Below, piece by piece: positions 7,130 to 16,257 of a DNA stretch of 64,000 nucleotides. Both the position numbers and the translations under genes were made by a program. Positions within the stretch are counted from its first letter, which is position 1. Each line of letters starts with the position of its first letter. Under the pieces are notes generated by a model, which did no database searches, was not told the origin of the DNA, and was given only the letters and a program-made list of their open reading frames with translations. The stretch comes from Spirosoma profusum (GTDB lineage: Bacteria > Bacteroidota > Bacteroidia > Cytophagales > Spirosomataceae), in NCBI RefSeq assembly GCF_014699005.1, contig NZ_JACWZY010000008.1, positions 1 through 64,000 on the forward strand, written 5' to 3'.

Positions 7130-10100
7130 ACTCTTTCACAATTCGCTTAGCGGCAGTCCGGTCACCGACGCGGATACGTAGCAGGTACGTACCAGGCGGA
7201 TTCGTTTCCAGAGAAAGGGACGTATCAGCCTGTCTGGTTTCCTGCTGATGGATGGTACGTCCGTTTATGTCAGTCAGTTCAAGCGTAGCAGGCTGTGCCA
7301 ACGATAGTCCACGGATGCGTACTGTCAGCGTGGACGTAGTTGGTATCGGATACACATCCACCGCATCGACCAGCAACTGGTCTTCAATACCCAATAAGGG
7401 CGTCACAGTAACAACAGACACCCGATTGATAACACTACCCGCTCCACACCCATTGCTCACTCCAGTGAGCAGATACGCACTGGTTTTCGTCGGTCTGACT
7501 TCCAGCGAATGAGGATTGGTACTGGTCTGTACGGTCATTATGCTACCGAGTCCTGACGACGTACTATCCCGATACGAGAAACTCCAGGGGGCATCGCCCG
7601 TCAGCACAACGGTAAGTCGTGCAGGCTGCCCTTCATACACGGTTGGGTTGCCCGTTAGCGTTGCGGTTGCCATCGGACGTATCGTTAACGTTGTAGGACT
7701 GGCGCTGCCATTGATCGGTACCTTAGGATTCGTAGCTACAACTCGTACGGCATAGGCACCACCGGTCAGCGTATTCGAAATAAGCCCGCCAAGCTGCCCA
7801 TTGGCCGTCTGGCTCACGGGCACATCGATGTAAATCATTTTCGTCGTGTCCGTCTCGACTTTCGCTACCTGTAATTTGAAAACGCTACCCGAATTAAACG
7901 CGCCAGTCGTCTGGAAACTGGTAGTCAGTAGCGTGCCCACACACAACGTAGTGGAGGTGAGTGCCAGTGTTCGGATGGTTGGAACCAGCACCGTGACGGT
8001 AATAGCTGTGGCGATTCCGGTTGGTCCGGCACCGCATTTATTGGTTATTTCAAGTACTTGATACGTAGTGGTTTGTGTAGGAGACACCGATATAGTTGTA
8101 TCCTTGGTAGCCGTTCCAGCTATGCCGTTCGACAATTTATACTGGTACGGTCCCACCCCACCAAATGTCAGTTTCAGTGGAACGTCCAGGCCGATGTTCG
8201 TTGTTACGCTGCCGCTCAGGGTTAGCTTAGGCGTGGCCTGCACAAATACACGTATCGACGCTTTGGTGCTTTCGCAACCATTGACGGTCTGCGTAACCGA
8301 ATACTCATCTCCATCGGGCCGGGCGGTGGGCGAATTCGTAGAAGGCATCGGCGCTACGTTCGTTACGTTGCCATTCGGTTCAGTCCATTTCAGATTTGAT
8401 CCGGTTGCCGAAAGTGCCTGAGGTGGTGATCCCTGGCAGAGTTCAACAATCGCTTTAGCAACAGCCGGTATGGGCGTTGATACTACGGTGATCAGTAAAT
8501 TAGCTTTGGGGCCTTCGCAGCCGTTCACCGTTTGGGTTACGAACAACGAATAGGAAGCTCCCCGGTCGGTATTGATGACCGGAGCCGAACCAAGCTTCGT
8601 TCCATCCGTATTGTACCAGGTCAGGTTTTCGCCGGCTGCCGATGCAGGCTCCGACGGGCTCATGGCGCAGATCGTTCGTGGTGTTACGCCGGGTGCCGAT
8701 GGCAATTGTTTTACGGTTACAGTCAGCGCGTTACGTGATCCCTCACACCCCTCGCGGGTTTGACTGACGTAGTACGTAGTTTGCCCAGGCTGATTCGTAC
8801 TGATAGCTGGTGCTGCCGAAGAACCCGTTCCACCTGATCCAGCCGTATACCAGAGCAGATTCTGACCAGTTGCAGTCAATGTTTTGGCTGGCTCACTCTG
8901 GCAAATTGAAAGCTCGGCTGTGGTGGGGGCAGGTGGGAGAGCTTTGGTTTTTACGTTGATCGGCGCACTGGTCGTGCTGGCGCAACCAGTTATATCAAGA
9001 ACATAAGCTCTAAACGACTCCACAGAGGACGTAGCACTAGCCGAAGAGGGCGAAAAAACATTCGGCACATTGACGACCAACGTCTGGTTGGTGGTTGTAG
9101 CCTCGAAGAAATTTTCTTTCGTAGCAGTTCTGAAAACGATCCAACGTTTTGAATCCGTAATAGCAGGCAACGTAAAACTGATTACCGGCTGAGTCTCACC
9201 TTCACAGAATTCATAGTCGCTTTTAACAGGCGAGGGCGCATCGGGGGCTCGGCGAACCGTTACCGTCAAACTAGCTCTTGGCCCTTCACAACCGCCAACG
9301 GTCTGGCTAACGTAGTAGATTTTGGATGAAGGTGTCGAAGGATCTGATTGTGGAACGGATGTCAATGGGTTTCCACCCGTAGCAACATCATACCAGCGTA
9401 AATTCTGACCATCTGCGGTCAATGTTTGAGCCGGTGTGTTCTGGCAGACGGATATGATTGGTGAAGCAAGTGACGGCGCCGACGGAGTATTATTGACAGA
9501 TACTGGCAAAAGCACCCGAGCGCTTTCGCATCCATCAATCGACTGACTGACATAATAAGAAAACTGGCCAGCCTGCGACGTACTGACCACGGGCGTAGTA
9601 GATGAACCCGTCCCACCTAAACTGTTCGTATACCAGAGTAAACCCTGACCATTGGCCGAAAGGGCTGGCGCGGCCCCGCCCTGACACGCGCTAACTGACT
9701 GAACAGATGGAGTACTAGGTGTAGTTTTTACCGTAACAGTGGCCGTAGCACTGGAAGGGCTTTTACAGCCATTCGAACTAGTCTGAATCAGCGAATACGT
9801 CAGTGTTCGGGCCTGGTCAGTAGGTATGGTTGCCGTGGATACGTTGTTGTTTACACTAGTATTGGTTGGGGCTGGCGAATCACCGTAGTTCATCCAGGTA
9901 CTGGTTAAACCTGGCACCACCGTAGCGCTAATGGTAGCTGTTGTTCCCTGACAAACTGTAAAACTGGTTTGACTGATGGTAGGAGCGACTGGAACTGCCT
10001 GCACATTGACAGTCAACACATTACGTGGCCCCTCGCAGCCATCACGAGTTTGACTTACATAGTATGTGGTTTGTCCGGCCTGACCTGTATTAACAGTTGG

Positions 10101-11669
10101 TGCTGTCGACGAGCCGATTCCGCCTGTTCCGTTAGTATACCAAAGTAGATTCTGGCCAGTTGCTGACAAAGACTGAGCTGGTGAATTCTGACATATTGGA
10201 AGTGTGGTTGTTGCTGGGGCAGATGGGCGAGCCTTAGTTTTTACATTGATCGGCGCACTGGTCGTGCTGGCGCAACCAGTTATATCAAGAACATAAGCTC
10301 TAAACGACTCCACAGAGGACGTAGCACTAGCCGAAGAGGGCGAAAAAACATTCGGCACATTGACGACCAACGTCTGGTTGGTGGTTGTAGCCTCGAAGAA
10401 ATTTTCTTTCGTAGCAGTTCTGAAAACGATCCAACGTTTTGAATCCGTAATAGCAGGCAACGTAAAACTGATTACCGGCTGAGTCTCACCTTCACAGAAT
10501 TCATAGTCGCTTTTAACAGGCGAGGGCGCATCGGGAGCTCGGCGAACCGTTACCGTCAAACTAGCTCTTGGCCCTTCACAACCGCCAACGGTCTGGCTAA
10601 CGTAGTAGATTTTGGATGAAGGTGTCGAAGGATCTGACTGCGGAGCGGATGCCAGTGAGCTTCCCCCTGATGCTACATCATACCACTTCAGATTCTGTCC
10701 ATTTGCGGTCAATGTTTGAGCCGGTGTGTACTGGCAAACAGATATGATTGGTGAAGGTACAGTTGGGGCGACTGGAAGGGCACTCACTACTACCGACAGA
10801 ACGGCTCGCGTGCTTTCGCAGCCATTAACTGTCTGGCTAACGTAGTACGATTTTGTACCGACATTAGCGGTGTTCGGCGTAACAGCATTGACACTTGTAC
10901 CACCACTGGCAGTTTCATACCACTTCAGATTCTGCCCAGTAGCTGAGAGCGGCTGAGCCGGTGAATTCTGACAAATTGAATAATTTGACTGCGAAACACT
11001 CGGAGCCGAGGGCGTAGGTTGTATGGTCGCCTGCACAGTTGCGCGCGGACTTTCGCAGGAACCGTTAATGGTTTGGCTAACGTAGTACGTAGCCACACCG
11101 GGGCTGGCTGTTGAAGGAGTTGGCGCCCCCGACAAATTACTTCCTCCCGAAGCTGTTGCATACCAGATGAGCGTTCCACCTGCGCTGGCCGTAGCGGATG
11201 CAGGACTCGCCATTGCACCCTGGCAATACGTAGCGGATGCTGTGACGGGTGTTGCTGCCGCTCCCTTAACCGTCAATACCGTCGAACTGGGCGTACCGGC
11301 CAGATCGGGGTTTTTCGATACCATCCGGATGCGGTAGTTGTTACCAGCCGGCGTATTTCCAGGAATAGTAGCCTGATATTTAATTTCGAATCTATTCCCG
11401 TCAAGAAGTACAGAAGGAATTTCGTAATAATTTCCGCCATTGGAGAGTTCAACCCGGAATTCGGCACTGGCGTAATTCCGGAATGCCGTTACGTCGATAG
11501 TTGAGCCGGGGCAGATCGTTGTAACCGGAAGAGGTTGGGTTTCAAGGGTAGAAGGCTGGGCAATTGCCCGTGTTCCGAGCAGCAGTGCCAAGGTCATGAG
11601 TAGGCCCGTGCACACCTTTTGTATAGGAAATTTATACAACAGGAACAGCCACCGTAGACGATGAATCAT
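7128..11669 (-). CDS. Giant T9SS-secreted protein with repeated Ig-like domains
   Basis: 1513 residues. A signal peptide (hydrophobic VCTGLLMTLALLLGTRAIA, ending near residue 37) is followed by a tandem series of roughly 70-80-residue Ig-like units. Each unit carries a recurring core: CQ..PAQ.L.A.GQNL.WY, then a Gly/Ser stretch, YYVSQT, and GCE..R..L.V.V. The last 80 residues (VDVYPIPTTSTLTVRI ... GTYLLRIRVGDRTAAKRIVKE) are a Por-secretion C-terminal sorting domain, so the protein should be exported by T9SS and anchored or released at the surface. Two segments of about 130 codons, 1290 bp apart, are almost identical at DNA level. Likely an adhesin or matrix protein; no catalytic domain was seen. 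Confidence 0.88.
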   Translation of the reverse strand: MIHRLRWLFLLYKFPIQKVCTGLLMTLALLLGTRAIAQPSTLETQPLPVTTICPGSTIDVTAFRNYASAEFRVELSNGGNYYEIPSVLLDGNRFEIKYQATIPGNTPAGNNYRIRMVSKNPDLAGTPSSTVLTVKGAAATPVTASATYCQGAMASPASATASAGGTLIWYATASGGSNLSGAPTPSTASPGVATYYVSQTINGSCESPRATVQATIQPTPSAPSVSQSNYSICQNSPAQPLSATGQNLKWYETASGGTSVNAVTPNTANVGTKSYYVSQTVNGCESTRAVLSVVVSALPVAPTVPSPIISVCQYTPAQTLTANGQNLKWYDVASGGSSLASAPQSDPSTPSSKIYYVSQTVGGCEGPRASLTVTVRRAPDAPSPVKSDYEFCEGETQPVISFTLPAITDSKRWIVFRTATKENFFEATTTNQTLVVNVPNVFSPSSASATSSVESFRAYVLDITGCASTTSAPINVKTKARPSAPATTTLPICQNSPAQSLSATGQNLLWYTNGTGGIGSSTAPTVNTGQAGQTTYYVSQTRDGCEGPRNVLTVNVQAVPVAPTISQTSFTVCQGTTATISATVVPGLTSTWMNYGDSPAPTNTSVNNNVSTATIPTDQARTLTYSLIQTSSNGCKSPSSATATVTVKTTPSTPSVQSVSACQGGAAPALSANGQGLLWYTNSLGGTGSSTTPVVSTSQAGQFSYYVSQSIDGCESARVLLPVSVNNTPSAPSLASPIISVCQNTPAQTLTADGQNLRWYDVATGGNPLTSVPQSDPSTPSSKIYYVSQTVGGCEGPRASLTVTVRRAPDAPSPVKSDYEFCEGETQPVISFTLPAITDSKRWIVFRTATKENFFEATTTNQTLVVNVPNVFSPSSASATSSVESFRAYVLDITGCASTTSAPINVKTKALPPAPTTAELSICQSEPAKTLTATGQNLLWYTAGSGGTGSSAAPAISTNQPGQTTYYVSQTREGCEGSRNALTVTVKQLPSAPGVTPRTICAMSPSEPASAAGENLTWYNTDGTKLGSAPVINTDRGASYSLFVTQTVNGCEGPKANLLITVVSTPIPAVAKAIVELCQGSPPQALSATGSNLKWTEPNGNVTNVAPMPSTNSPTARPDGDEYSVTQTVNGCESTKASIRVFVQATPKLTLSGSVTTNIGLDVPLKLTFGGVGPYQYKLSNGIAGTATKDTTISVSPTQTTTYQVLEITNKCGAGPTGIATAITVTVLVPTIRTLALTSTTLCVGTLLTTSFQTTGAFNSGSVFKLQVAKVETDTTKMIYIDVPVSQTANGQLGGLISNTLTGGAYAVRVVATNPKVPINGSASPTTLTIRPMATATLTGNPTVYEGQPARLTVVLTGDAPWSFSYRDSTSSGLGSIMTVQTSTNPHSLEVRPTKTSAYLLTGVSNGCGAGSVINRVSVVTVTPLLGIEDQLLVDAVDVYPIPTTSTLTVRIRGLSLAQPATLELTDINGRTIHQQETRQADTSLSLETNPPGTYLLRIRVGDRTAAKRIVKE
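8956..9347. repeat. Near-identical internal duplication, copy 1
   Basis: This segment matches 10246-10637 at a constant offset of 1290 bp. Over about 390 bases I found only single-base differences at the beginning (ACGTTGAT against ACATTGAT) and near 9246 (GGGGGCTC against GGGAGCTC). The neighbouring Ig repeats diverge much more, so this pair was duplicated or homogenised recently. 1290 is a multiple of three, so the frame is kept. Confidence 0.9.
10246..10637. repeat. Near-identical internal duplication, copy 2
   Basis: Partner of 8956-9347. It encodes the same block that starts near VRRAPDAPSPVKSDYEFCEG and runs through the SSVESFRAYVLDITGC segment. Confidence 0.9.
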
Positions 11670-11848
11670 GTTTATGCAAATAGGTTAGGAGTCCTCTTAA
11701 CAAATTGAATGCCAAAATTAATCAATCTGTCTATTTGCGCTTGAAATTCACCAATTTGCTACGAATAAGCAATTTAACGGGTCATGTTTTTTTTAAACAC
11801 AAAGAAAGCAAATGGTATCATCTGATGTAACTATCAGTAAACCAGCCA

Positions 11849-12790
11849 TCACCGTACACTTACCATTTGCCCATTATTTCCTGCCTCGATTAAATCGGTC
11901 GGCAGGTGCGCCATGATTTCGGCTTTAAATGCCTGGATGAGTTTGCGTTTCAGAAAACTCCGGTGCATCACCAAACTCACTTCGCGTACCGGTACGGGAG
12001 TCGAAAGCGGACGTAGCCGCGCTCGTCGGGCGGAATCGATGTCGATCGTAGCCAGGTACGGCAATAACGTAAAGCCCACCTGTTTGTCGATCAGTTTGAT
12101 GAGCGTTTCCAGCGAACCGGTTTCGTAACGTAGCGCCATAGGATTGTTCGTCTGTCGATCAGCCCCGCACAAATTCATCACCTGATTCCGAAAACAGTGC
12201 CCTTCGGAGAGCAACCAAAGTCCGTCGGTTGGCAAATTTGCTGGCGAAACGGCTGGTTGGGAAAGCAACGGGTGACCTTCAGCCGCATAAACCACGAATG
12301 GCTCCCGAAACAGCGGAATTTCCGTGATTCCGTTTTCAGCAAGGGGCGTTACAACCAGCCCTACATCAAGCAGACCATTCCGCAGGCGTTCGACAATCTG
12401 TTCGGTAACTACTTCCTGAATCTGAACGCTTACTCCCGGATATTTCGCGACAAACTCACCAATAAAATAAGGAAGTAAATACGGCGCTAGTGTCGGAATG
12501 ATACCAATGCGAAAATCACCCCGAAAGTCTTCCTTGGATTCGCTCACAATTTCCGGAATTCGACGAGCCGCCCGCAATACATCGCGTGCCTGCGCCAGAA
12601 TAGCCTGCCCGGTTTCGGTTGGTACAACAGGCTGCTTCGACCGGTCGAACACCAGTACGCCCAGTTCATCTTCCAGTTTCTGAATCTGCATGCTGAGCGT
12701 CGGCTGCGTTACGTGGCAAGCTTCAGCCGCCGTAGCAAAGTGCCGATACGTATCGACGGCCACGATATAATCGAGTTGAGAAAGCGTCAT
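11849..12790 (-). CDS. oxyR: OxyR-type LysR regulator (peroxide sensor)
   Basis: 313 residues. The N-terminal winged-helix DNA-binding domain (residues 1-60, SQLDYIVAVDTYRHFATAAEACHVTQPTLS) is followed by a LysR substrate domain. Cysteines at residues 199 and 208 (HCFRNQVMNLC) match in number and spacing the redox pair Cys199/Cys208 of Escherichia coli OxyR, which forms a disulfide on peroxide exposure and activates catalase and peroxidase genes. This makes an OxyR assignment much stronger than a generic LysR call. No catalase, ahpC or dps gene is adjacent, so its targets are elsewhere. Copy B of the palindrome family lies in the upstream gap. Confidence 0.92.
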   Translation of the reverse strand: MTLSQLDYIVAVDTYRHFATAAEACHVTQPTLSMQIQKLEDELGVLVFDRSKQPVVPTETGQAILAQARDVLRAARRIPEIVSESKEDFRGDFRIGIIPTLAPYLLPYFIGEFVAKYPGVSVQIQEVVTEQIVERLRNGLLDVGLVVTPLAENGITEIPLFREPFVVYAAEGHPLLSQPAVSPANLPTDGLWLLSEGHCFRNQVMNLCGADRQTNNPMALRYETGSLETLIKLIDKQVGFTLLPYLATIDIDSARRARLRPLSTPVPVREVSLVMHRSFLKRKLIQAFKAEIMAHLPTDLIEAGNNGQMVSVR

Positions 12791-12852
12791 GTTGTACCAA
12801 AACAGGAAGAAGAAAAGTTATCGAAAAACTCTCTTTTCTAAAACCAGAAGCA

Positions 12853-12945
12853 TTTTTTGTCATTCTGAGGAACGAAGAATCGTAAGGTTTCTTAACCCTT
12901 AAGCAAGGATACGTTAAGATTCTTCGTTCCTCAGAATGACAAAAA
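12853..12945. repeat. Dispersed long palindrome, copy B
   Basis: The arms carry TTTTTTGTCATTCTGAGG ... GAAGAATC and the mirror image GATTCTTC ... CCTCAGAATGACAAAAA. The inner pair is ATTCT/AGAAT, where copies A and D have ATGCT/AGCAT: a compensatory change. It lies 20 bp 3' of the 12966-13655 gene. Confidence 0.85.
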
Positions 12946-12965
12946 GTGGAACGTATTGTAACGTA

Positions 12966-13655
12966 TCACTTCAGCCACTTAAGCATCTGGCCGCGTAGCT
13001 GCACTTCTGCCTTAGGTGATACGTCGAGTAAAAACTTCATTACCTGCGTATTATTAAACAGTACACCGCTCGAATCCTGTACGGAAGTACGTAGCAGATT
13101 ATACTGATCAGCATCTCCCAGAACAGCAAAACTATTCTGCCCCATTGTCAGCGAAAAAACCCCCGAAACGGTCAGTTTTTTTGTTCGCAGACGGCTGTTC
13201 TCCAACGCGATTGATAACGTATCGGTTCCTACGTCTGCCAGTGTCATTCGGGAATCTTTGATACGTAGTGATTGAAAATCAGGCATTCGCAAAACAATCT
13301 GATGGCGTTTCTCGTAGGCAGCGTCATCGCGTGGTTCGGCATCGTAGCCGCCAATTTCGGGTGTAAACGTAACGAATACCGTATCGTCCTGTTGACGAGT
13401 TTTATAGAATTTCACCTGTTCAGGGTCAATCAGGGCTTCGGCGCTATCCTTACTACGTAGCATAATAATTTCACCTGCTGGTGTGCCTTTTACTACCCAA
13501 TTTTTCGCAGTTGGTAACGACCGATGCGCAAACGCCTGATACGGGTTTCGCCAGTCAATTTTCTCGTATTCCTGTTTGAGTAACAGGTCTGTAGCCACCA
13601 TACTGGTGAGCGTTACCAGCGCAATGATGGCCAGTAAAATAGAACTTGTTTTCAT
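12966..13655 (-). CDS. Conserved envelope protein of unknown function
   Basis: 229 residues with an N-terminal hydrophobic segment (SSILLAIIALVTLTSMVATDLLL, about 4-26) that is a membrane anchor or signal. The rest is soluble and beta-rich, with residues 100-200 reading like a beta-helix or polymer-binding scaffold (repeated short strands SLRIKDSRMTLADVGTDTLSIALENSRL). I recognise no named domain. It is the last gene of an apparent operon (ABC ATPase, permease, GntR regulator, this gene), 18 bp after the regulator, so it may support or be controlled with that transporter. Confidence 0.7.
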   Translation of the reverse strand: MKTSSILLAIIALVTLTSMVATDLLLKQEYEKIDWRNPYQAFAHRSLPTAKNWVVKGTPAGEIIMLRSKDSAEALIDPEQVKFYKTRQQDDTVFVTFTPEIGGYDAEPRDDAAYEKRHQIVLRMPDFQSLRIKDSRMTLADVGTDTLSIALENSRLRTKKLTVSGVFSLTMGQNSFAVLGDADQYNLLRTSVQDSSGVLFNNTQVMKFLLDVSPKAEVQLRGQMLKWLK

Positions 13656-13673
13656 GTTGATTTATTAGAGAGG

Positions 13674-14045
13674 TCATGAATAATGAGCGGATACGAATTG
13701 CTCGTAACGCGATTCAATCTCGGGCAATTCGATGCCCAGCAGATACAGGTTTTTGAAGAAAATGGGCAAATCATTATCCAGAAACTGCTCGCGCCGATAC
13801 GCCCGAATCCGGTCGATAGCATCATCCGTCGGGAAGTAGCCGATGCCCCGTTTGTTGGCAATAACCCCTTTCTGACTCAGAAAATCATAAGTTCGCATAA
13901 CCGTATTCGGGTTTACTTCCAGTTCAGCCGCCAGTTCGCGTACTGACAGAATCTTCTCGCCTACGGGCCAGCGCCCCAGCAACACCTGCTCGCTGACATG
14001 TTCAGCAATTTGCAGGTAAATGGCCTGTTTATCTCGAAAATCCAT
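13674..14045 (-). CDS. GntR-family (YtrA-type) transcriptional regulator
   Basis: 123 residues from the ATG at 14045. The GntR winged helix occupies residues 1-70 (IYLQIAEHVSEQVLLGRWPVGEKILSVRELA, then VNPNTVMRTYDFL), followed by a short helical tail as in the YtrA subfamily, which represses ABC-exporter operons. The start is set by a strong Shine-Dalgarno (GGGAGGT) 6 bp upstream, unusual for Bacteroidota, and by a 2-bp gap to the permease stop. A longer frame to 14168 overlaps the permease and is rejected. The likely operator is the inverted repeat at 15750-15773 ahead of the ABC ATPase gene. Confidence 0.9.
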   Translation of the reverse strand: MDFRDKQAIYLQIAEHVSEQVLLGRWPVGEKILSVRELAAELEVNPNTVMRTYDFLSQKGVIANKRGIGYFPTDDAIDRIRAYRREQFLDNDLPIFFKNLYLLGIELPEIESRYEQFVSAHYS

Positions 14046-14047
14046 CG

Positions 14048-14881
14048 CTACACCTCCCTTTCTTTTAGTCCCACATAAGCGGTGATGTACGACAGAACGG
14101 CCACTAATCCCGCTACTAAATAGCGAATTTGATTCCCAATCGGTTGCGGTAAATCGAGAAGTCGCCAACTCGTCTGATCGGGTGATTCTAGTAACACAGG
14201 TGAAAACAGCCCGGCTGTACGGATTGTCGAATTACCGGTAAAAAATTCTATAAGTGAGGTGTTCAGTAAGGTGGTGAATATAGCTATGGCCAGCGTCAGT
14301 ACGACTCCAAGCGCAATTGTATATCGACGTAGCATAAATGACAACATCATGTAAACCGCATGAAAAATGGCGGTAAATACCCATATCGTGACTGGAATGT
14401 TAACTAGTGCTTTACTAGCATACCAGGGTTTTAACTCAAGAAGCCCTCCGATACGTCGAATCTGGTTAAGTTGTTCGGGTGTCCAATTTCGATTATTGAC
14501 AAAACCGATCCCGATAGCATCAATGAGTGTGTATACAGCGAAGAAAACTACCAGAAATCCAACGCCTGAGATAAGCCACAGTAACGTGATTTTTTCCAGT
14601 GCCGAAGCGGGCTGCATCAGGTAATTAATGGCTCGTTGTTTCTCGTTCAGGGCAGTTATCTGCTGCATAATAAATATGTACCAGCCTCCCCAGCCAACAA
14701 CGAGCATAATCTTGTAACGCATATCGTCAATCTCCCTCGGATAAGAGCGATATAAGAAGATAGTGACGGCCACTAAAACGCCTATCAGCAACCCCAGATT
14801 GGCTAGCAACTGACCCCGATTGTCGGTGAAATACTTACGTAGTATGCGGGTAAATCGGGTAAATGAAAATGTCTGGTTCAT
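14048..14881 (-). CDS. ABC transporter permease subunit
   Basis: 277 residues from the ATG at 14881 (MNQTFSFTRF), with about six hydrophobic segments: LLANLGLLIGVLVAVTIFLY near 28-48, IMLVVGWGGWYIFIM, LLWLISGVGFLVVFFAVYTLI, a pair near 175-215 and a last one near the C-terminus (LVAGLVAVLSYITAYVGL). No conserved nucleotide motif is present, as expected for a membrane subunit. Its start overlaps the ATPase stop by 4 bp. With the GntR/YtrA regulator this fits an ABC-2-like exporter induced by cell-envelope stress, by analogy with YtrABCDEF of Bacillus; the substrate is unknown. Confidence 0.85.
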   Translation of the reverse strand: MNQTFSFTRFTRILRKYFTDNRGQLLANLGLLIGVLVAVTIFLYRSYPREIDDMRYKIMLVVGWGGWYIFIMQQITALNEKQRAINYLMQPASALEKITLLWLISGVGFLVVFFAVYTLIDAIGIGFVNNRNWTPEQLNQIRRIGGLLELKPWYASKALVNIPVTIWVFTAIFHAVYMMLSFMLRRYTIALGVVLTLAIAIFTTLLNTSLIEFFTGNSTIRTAGLFSPVLLESPDQTSWRLLDLPQPIGNQIRYLVAGLVAVLSYITAYVGLKEREV

Positions 14882-15735
14882 GCGTTTACGGGAGTGGACA
14901 GCGTGGAAAACAATTCCTGGATACGTAGCGGCTCGGCCTGAACAGCGTTGAAGAGCCATTCTAAATCGAGCCGACTTGACTCGCCCATCGGATTTTCGGC
15001 AACAATAGCGTAACCACCCACGGCACGCTCCGCATGAAGCACCCGTTGGTTTTTATCCAATTCAGGCACCATCCCAAACCAAAGTTTCGATGTGATTTCT
15101 TCAACGCTGGCGTTCAGCGCAATACCTTGATTCGACAGAATCACGATTGGGTCGATCAGCGTTTCAAGATCGCGCGCCTGGTGGGTCGAGATAACCACGG
15201 TTCGATGTTCGTCGACGGCACCGGCCACCAACCGCCGAAACTGGCTTTTGGAAGGAATGTCCAGTCCATTCGTCGGCTCGTCCATCAGCAGTACGTCGGT
15301 GTTTGTCGCCAGTCCAAAGCCAATCAACAGTTTCTTCTTCTCACCATACGACAGTTCGTTAATTTTCTGATTTTCAGTCAGACCGAATTCACGAATGTAG
15401 CCCTGCATCTGCGCCTGATCGAATCGAGGATAAAAGGGAGCGTTGGATTCAACAAATTGCCGGATACGTACCGAAGGCATATAAAACTCTTCTGGTACTA
15501 GAAAAATGTTCTCGAGGAACGCTGGCTTTCGGTCACCAGCCACGTACTCCCCTACCCTGATTTCTCCGCTTCTGGGATATAACAGTCCGGCTATCAACCG
15601 CAGCAACGTTGATTTACCAGCTCCATTCGGCCCTAGTAATCCGTAAATAGAACCCGGTTTCAGCCTCAAATTCAAGTGCTCATACAGAAGTTTGTTCTTC
15701 TGATAGCCAAAGAATACGTCTCGTACATTAATCAT
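14878..15735 (-). CDS. ABC transporter ATP-binding protein
   Basis: 285 residues. Walker A GPNGAGKST is at 35-43, the ABC signature is a variant (LSYGEKKK) and Walker B is VLLMDEPTNGLD, followed by the H-loop VVISTHQ. The C-terminal 80 residues are an extension beyond the nucleotide-binding fold, common in ABC-2 exporter ATPases of this type. First gene of a four-gene minus-strand operon with permease, GntR regulator and an anchored protein. Confidence 0.93.
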   Translation of the reverse strand: MINVRDVFFGYQKNKLLYEHLNLRLKPGSIYGLLGPNGAGKSTLLRLIAGLLYPRSGEIRVGEYVAGDRKPAFLENIFLVPEEFYMPSVRIRQFVESNAPFYPRFDQAQMQGYIREFGLTENQKINELSYGEKKKLLIGFGLATNTDVLLMDEPTNGLDIPSKSQFRRLVAGAVDEHRTVVISTHQARDLETLIDPIVILSNQGIALNASVEEITSKLWFGMVPELDKNQRVLHAERAVGGYAIVAENPMGESSRLDLEWLFNAVQAEPLRIQELFSTLSTPVNA

Positions 15736-15749
15736 GAGTCATGCGCTAT

Positions 15750-15773
15750 AGTGTATTAGATAAATAGTACACT
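15750..15773. promoter_or_regulatory. Candidate GntR/YtrA operator
   Basis: AGTGTA (15750-15755) and TACACT (15768-15773) form an inverted repeat with a 12-bp AT-rich spacer, 15 bp upstream of the ABC operon start. A second symmetric pair (GTAC ... GTAC) lies just beyond, at about 15783-15797. Position and symmetry suit autoregulation by the operon's own GntR protein; the link is inferred. Confidence 0.45.
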
Positions 15774-15835
15774 GCAATAGTACGAATCATTCTGTACAGA
15801 AGTCAAGTTTTCACGCTATTTTTTTTGCGCATAAA

Positions 15836-15862
15836 AAAAGCCTCCCAGTTTGGGAGGCTTCT
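15836..15862 (-). terminator. Rho-independent terminator of the 77-residue gene
   Basis: AAGCCTCCCA and TGGGAGGCTT form a 10-bp stem. On the minus strand it is followed by seven T (AAAAAAA on the plus strand at its left edge). It lies 20 bp 3' of the small Lys/Glu-rich gene. Confidence 0.85.
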
Positions 15863-15882
15863 TTGCAAACGACAGATTCTCT

Positions 15883-16116
15883 TTATTGATCCGTTGTTTT
15901 TTTCTCTTTCTTCATCTCTTTATGTTCTTTCTTCATCTCCTTAGCTGCATCTGCCTTCATGTCGTCGCCTTCTTTCTTAGCCTCCTTCTTCATTTCCTTG
16001 GCTTCATGTTTCATTTTCTTATGCTCCATTTTAGCCTCTTTCTTCACCTCATCCTGGGCAAAAGCAGCGCCCGACAGCAACGTACCAGCTATGGCCAACA
16101 TCAGTAACTTTTTCAT
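15883..16116 (-). CDS. Small exported Lys/Glu/Met-rich protein
   Basis: 77 residues. A clear signal peptide (MKKLLMLAIAGTLLSGAAFAQ, cleavage near 21) is followed by a highly charged tail of repeated K-K-E-x-K-x-M-K-K heptad-like units with almost no hydrophobic residues except Met and Ala. It would be periplasmic, helical or disordered. Similar pentapeptide-like KEMKKE proteins are common in Cytophagales and have no known function. It has its own terminator and no obvious operon partner. Confidence 0.75.
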   Translation of the reverse strand: MKKLLMLAIAGTLLSGAAFAQDEVKKEAKMEHKKMKHEAKEMKKEAKKEGDDMKADAAKEMKKEHKEMKKEKKTTDQ

Positions 16117-16206
16117 GATTTTTCGTCGTTAAGTAAAACTCAAATCTTTCTTGATAATATATGTAACTCTCTATAGAGTAGTACTGTTATTAAAGTTTTG
16201 TTAATA

Positions 16207-16236
16207 AAAAACCCGCATTGACCTGCGGGTTTTTGT
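16207..16236. terminator. Bidirectional hairpin terminator
   Basis: AAAAAACCCGCA and TGCGGGTTTTT flank a short loop. An A-run on the left and a T-run on the right make it a terminator on either strand. On the minus strand it ends the 136-residue gene that stops at 16258. Confidence 0.85.
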
Positions 16237-16257
16237 AAATAGCGATCTATCAGTCTA

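Noticed and set aside
7128-11669. Repeats of 200-230 bp as a possible CRISPR or satellite array
   Set aside because: They are in-frame Ig-like protein repeats with variable identity and no spacer regularity.
15034-15501. Open frame of 155 codons antisense to the ABC ATPase
   Set aside because: Shadow of a Walker-motif gene; codon pattern not protein-like.
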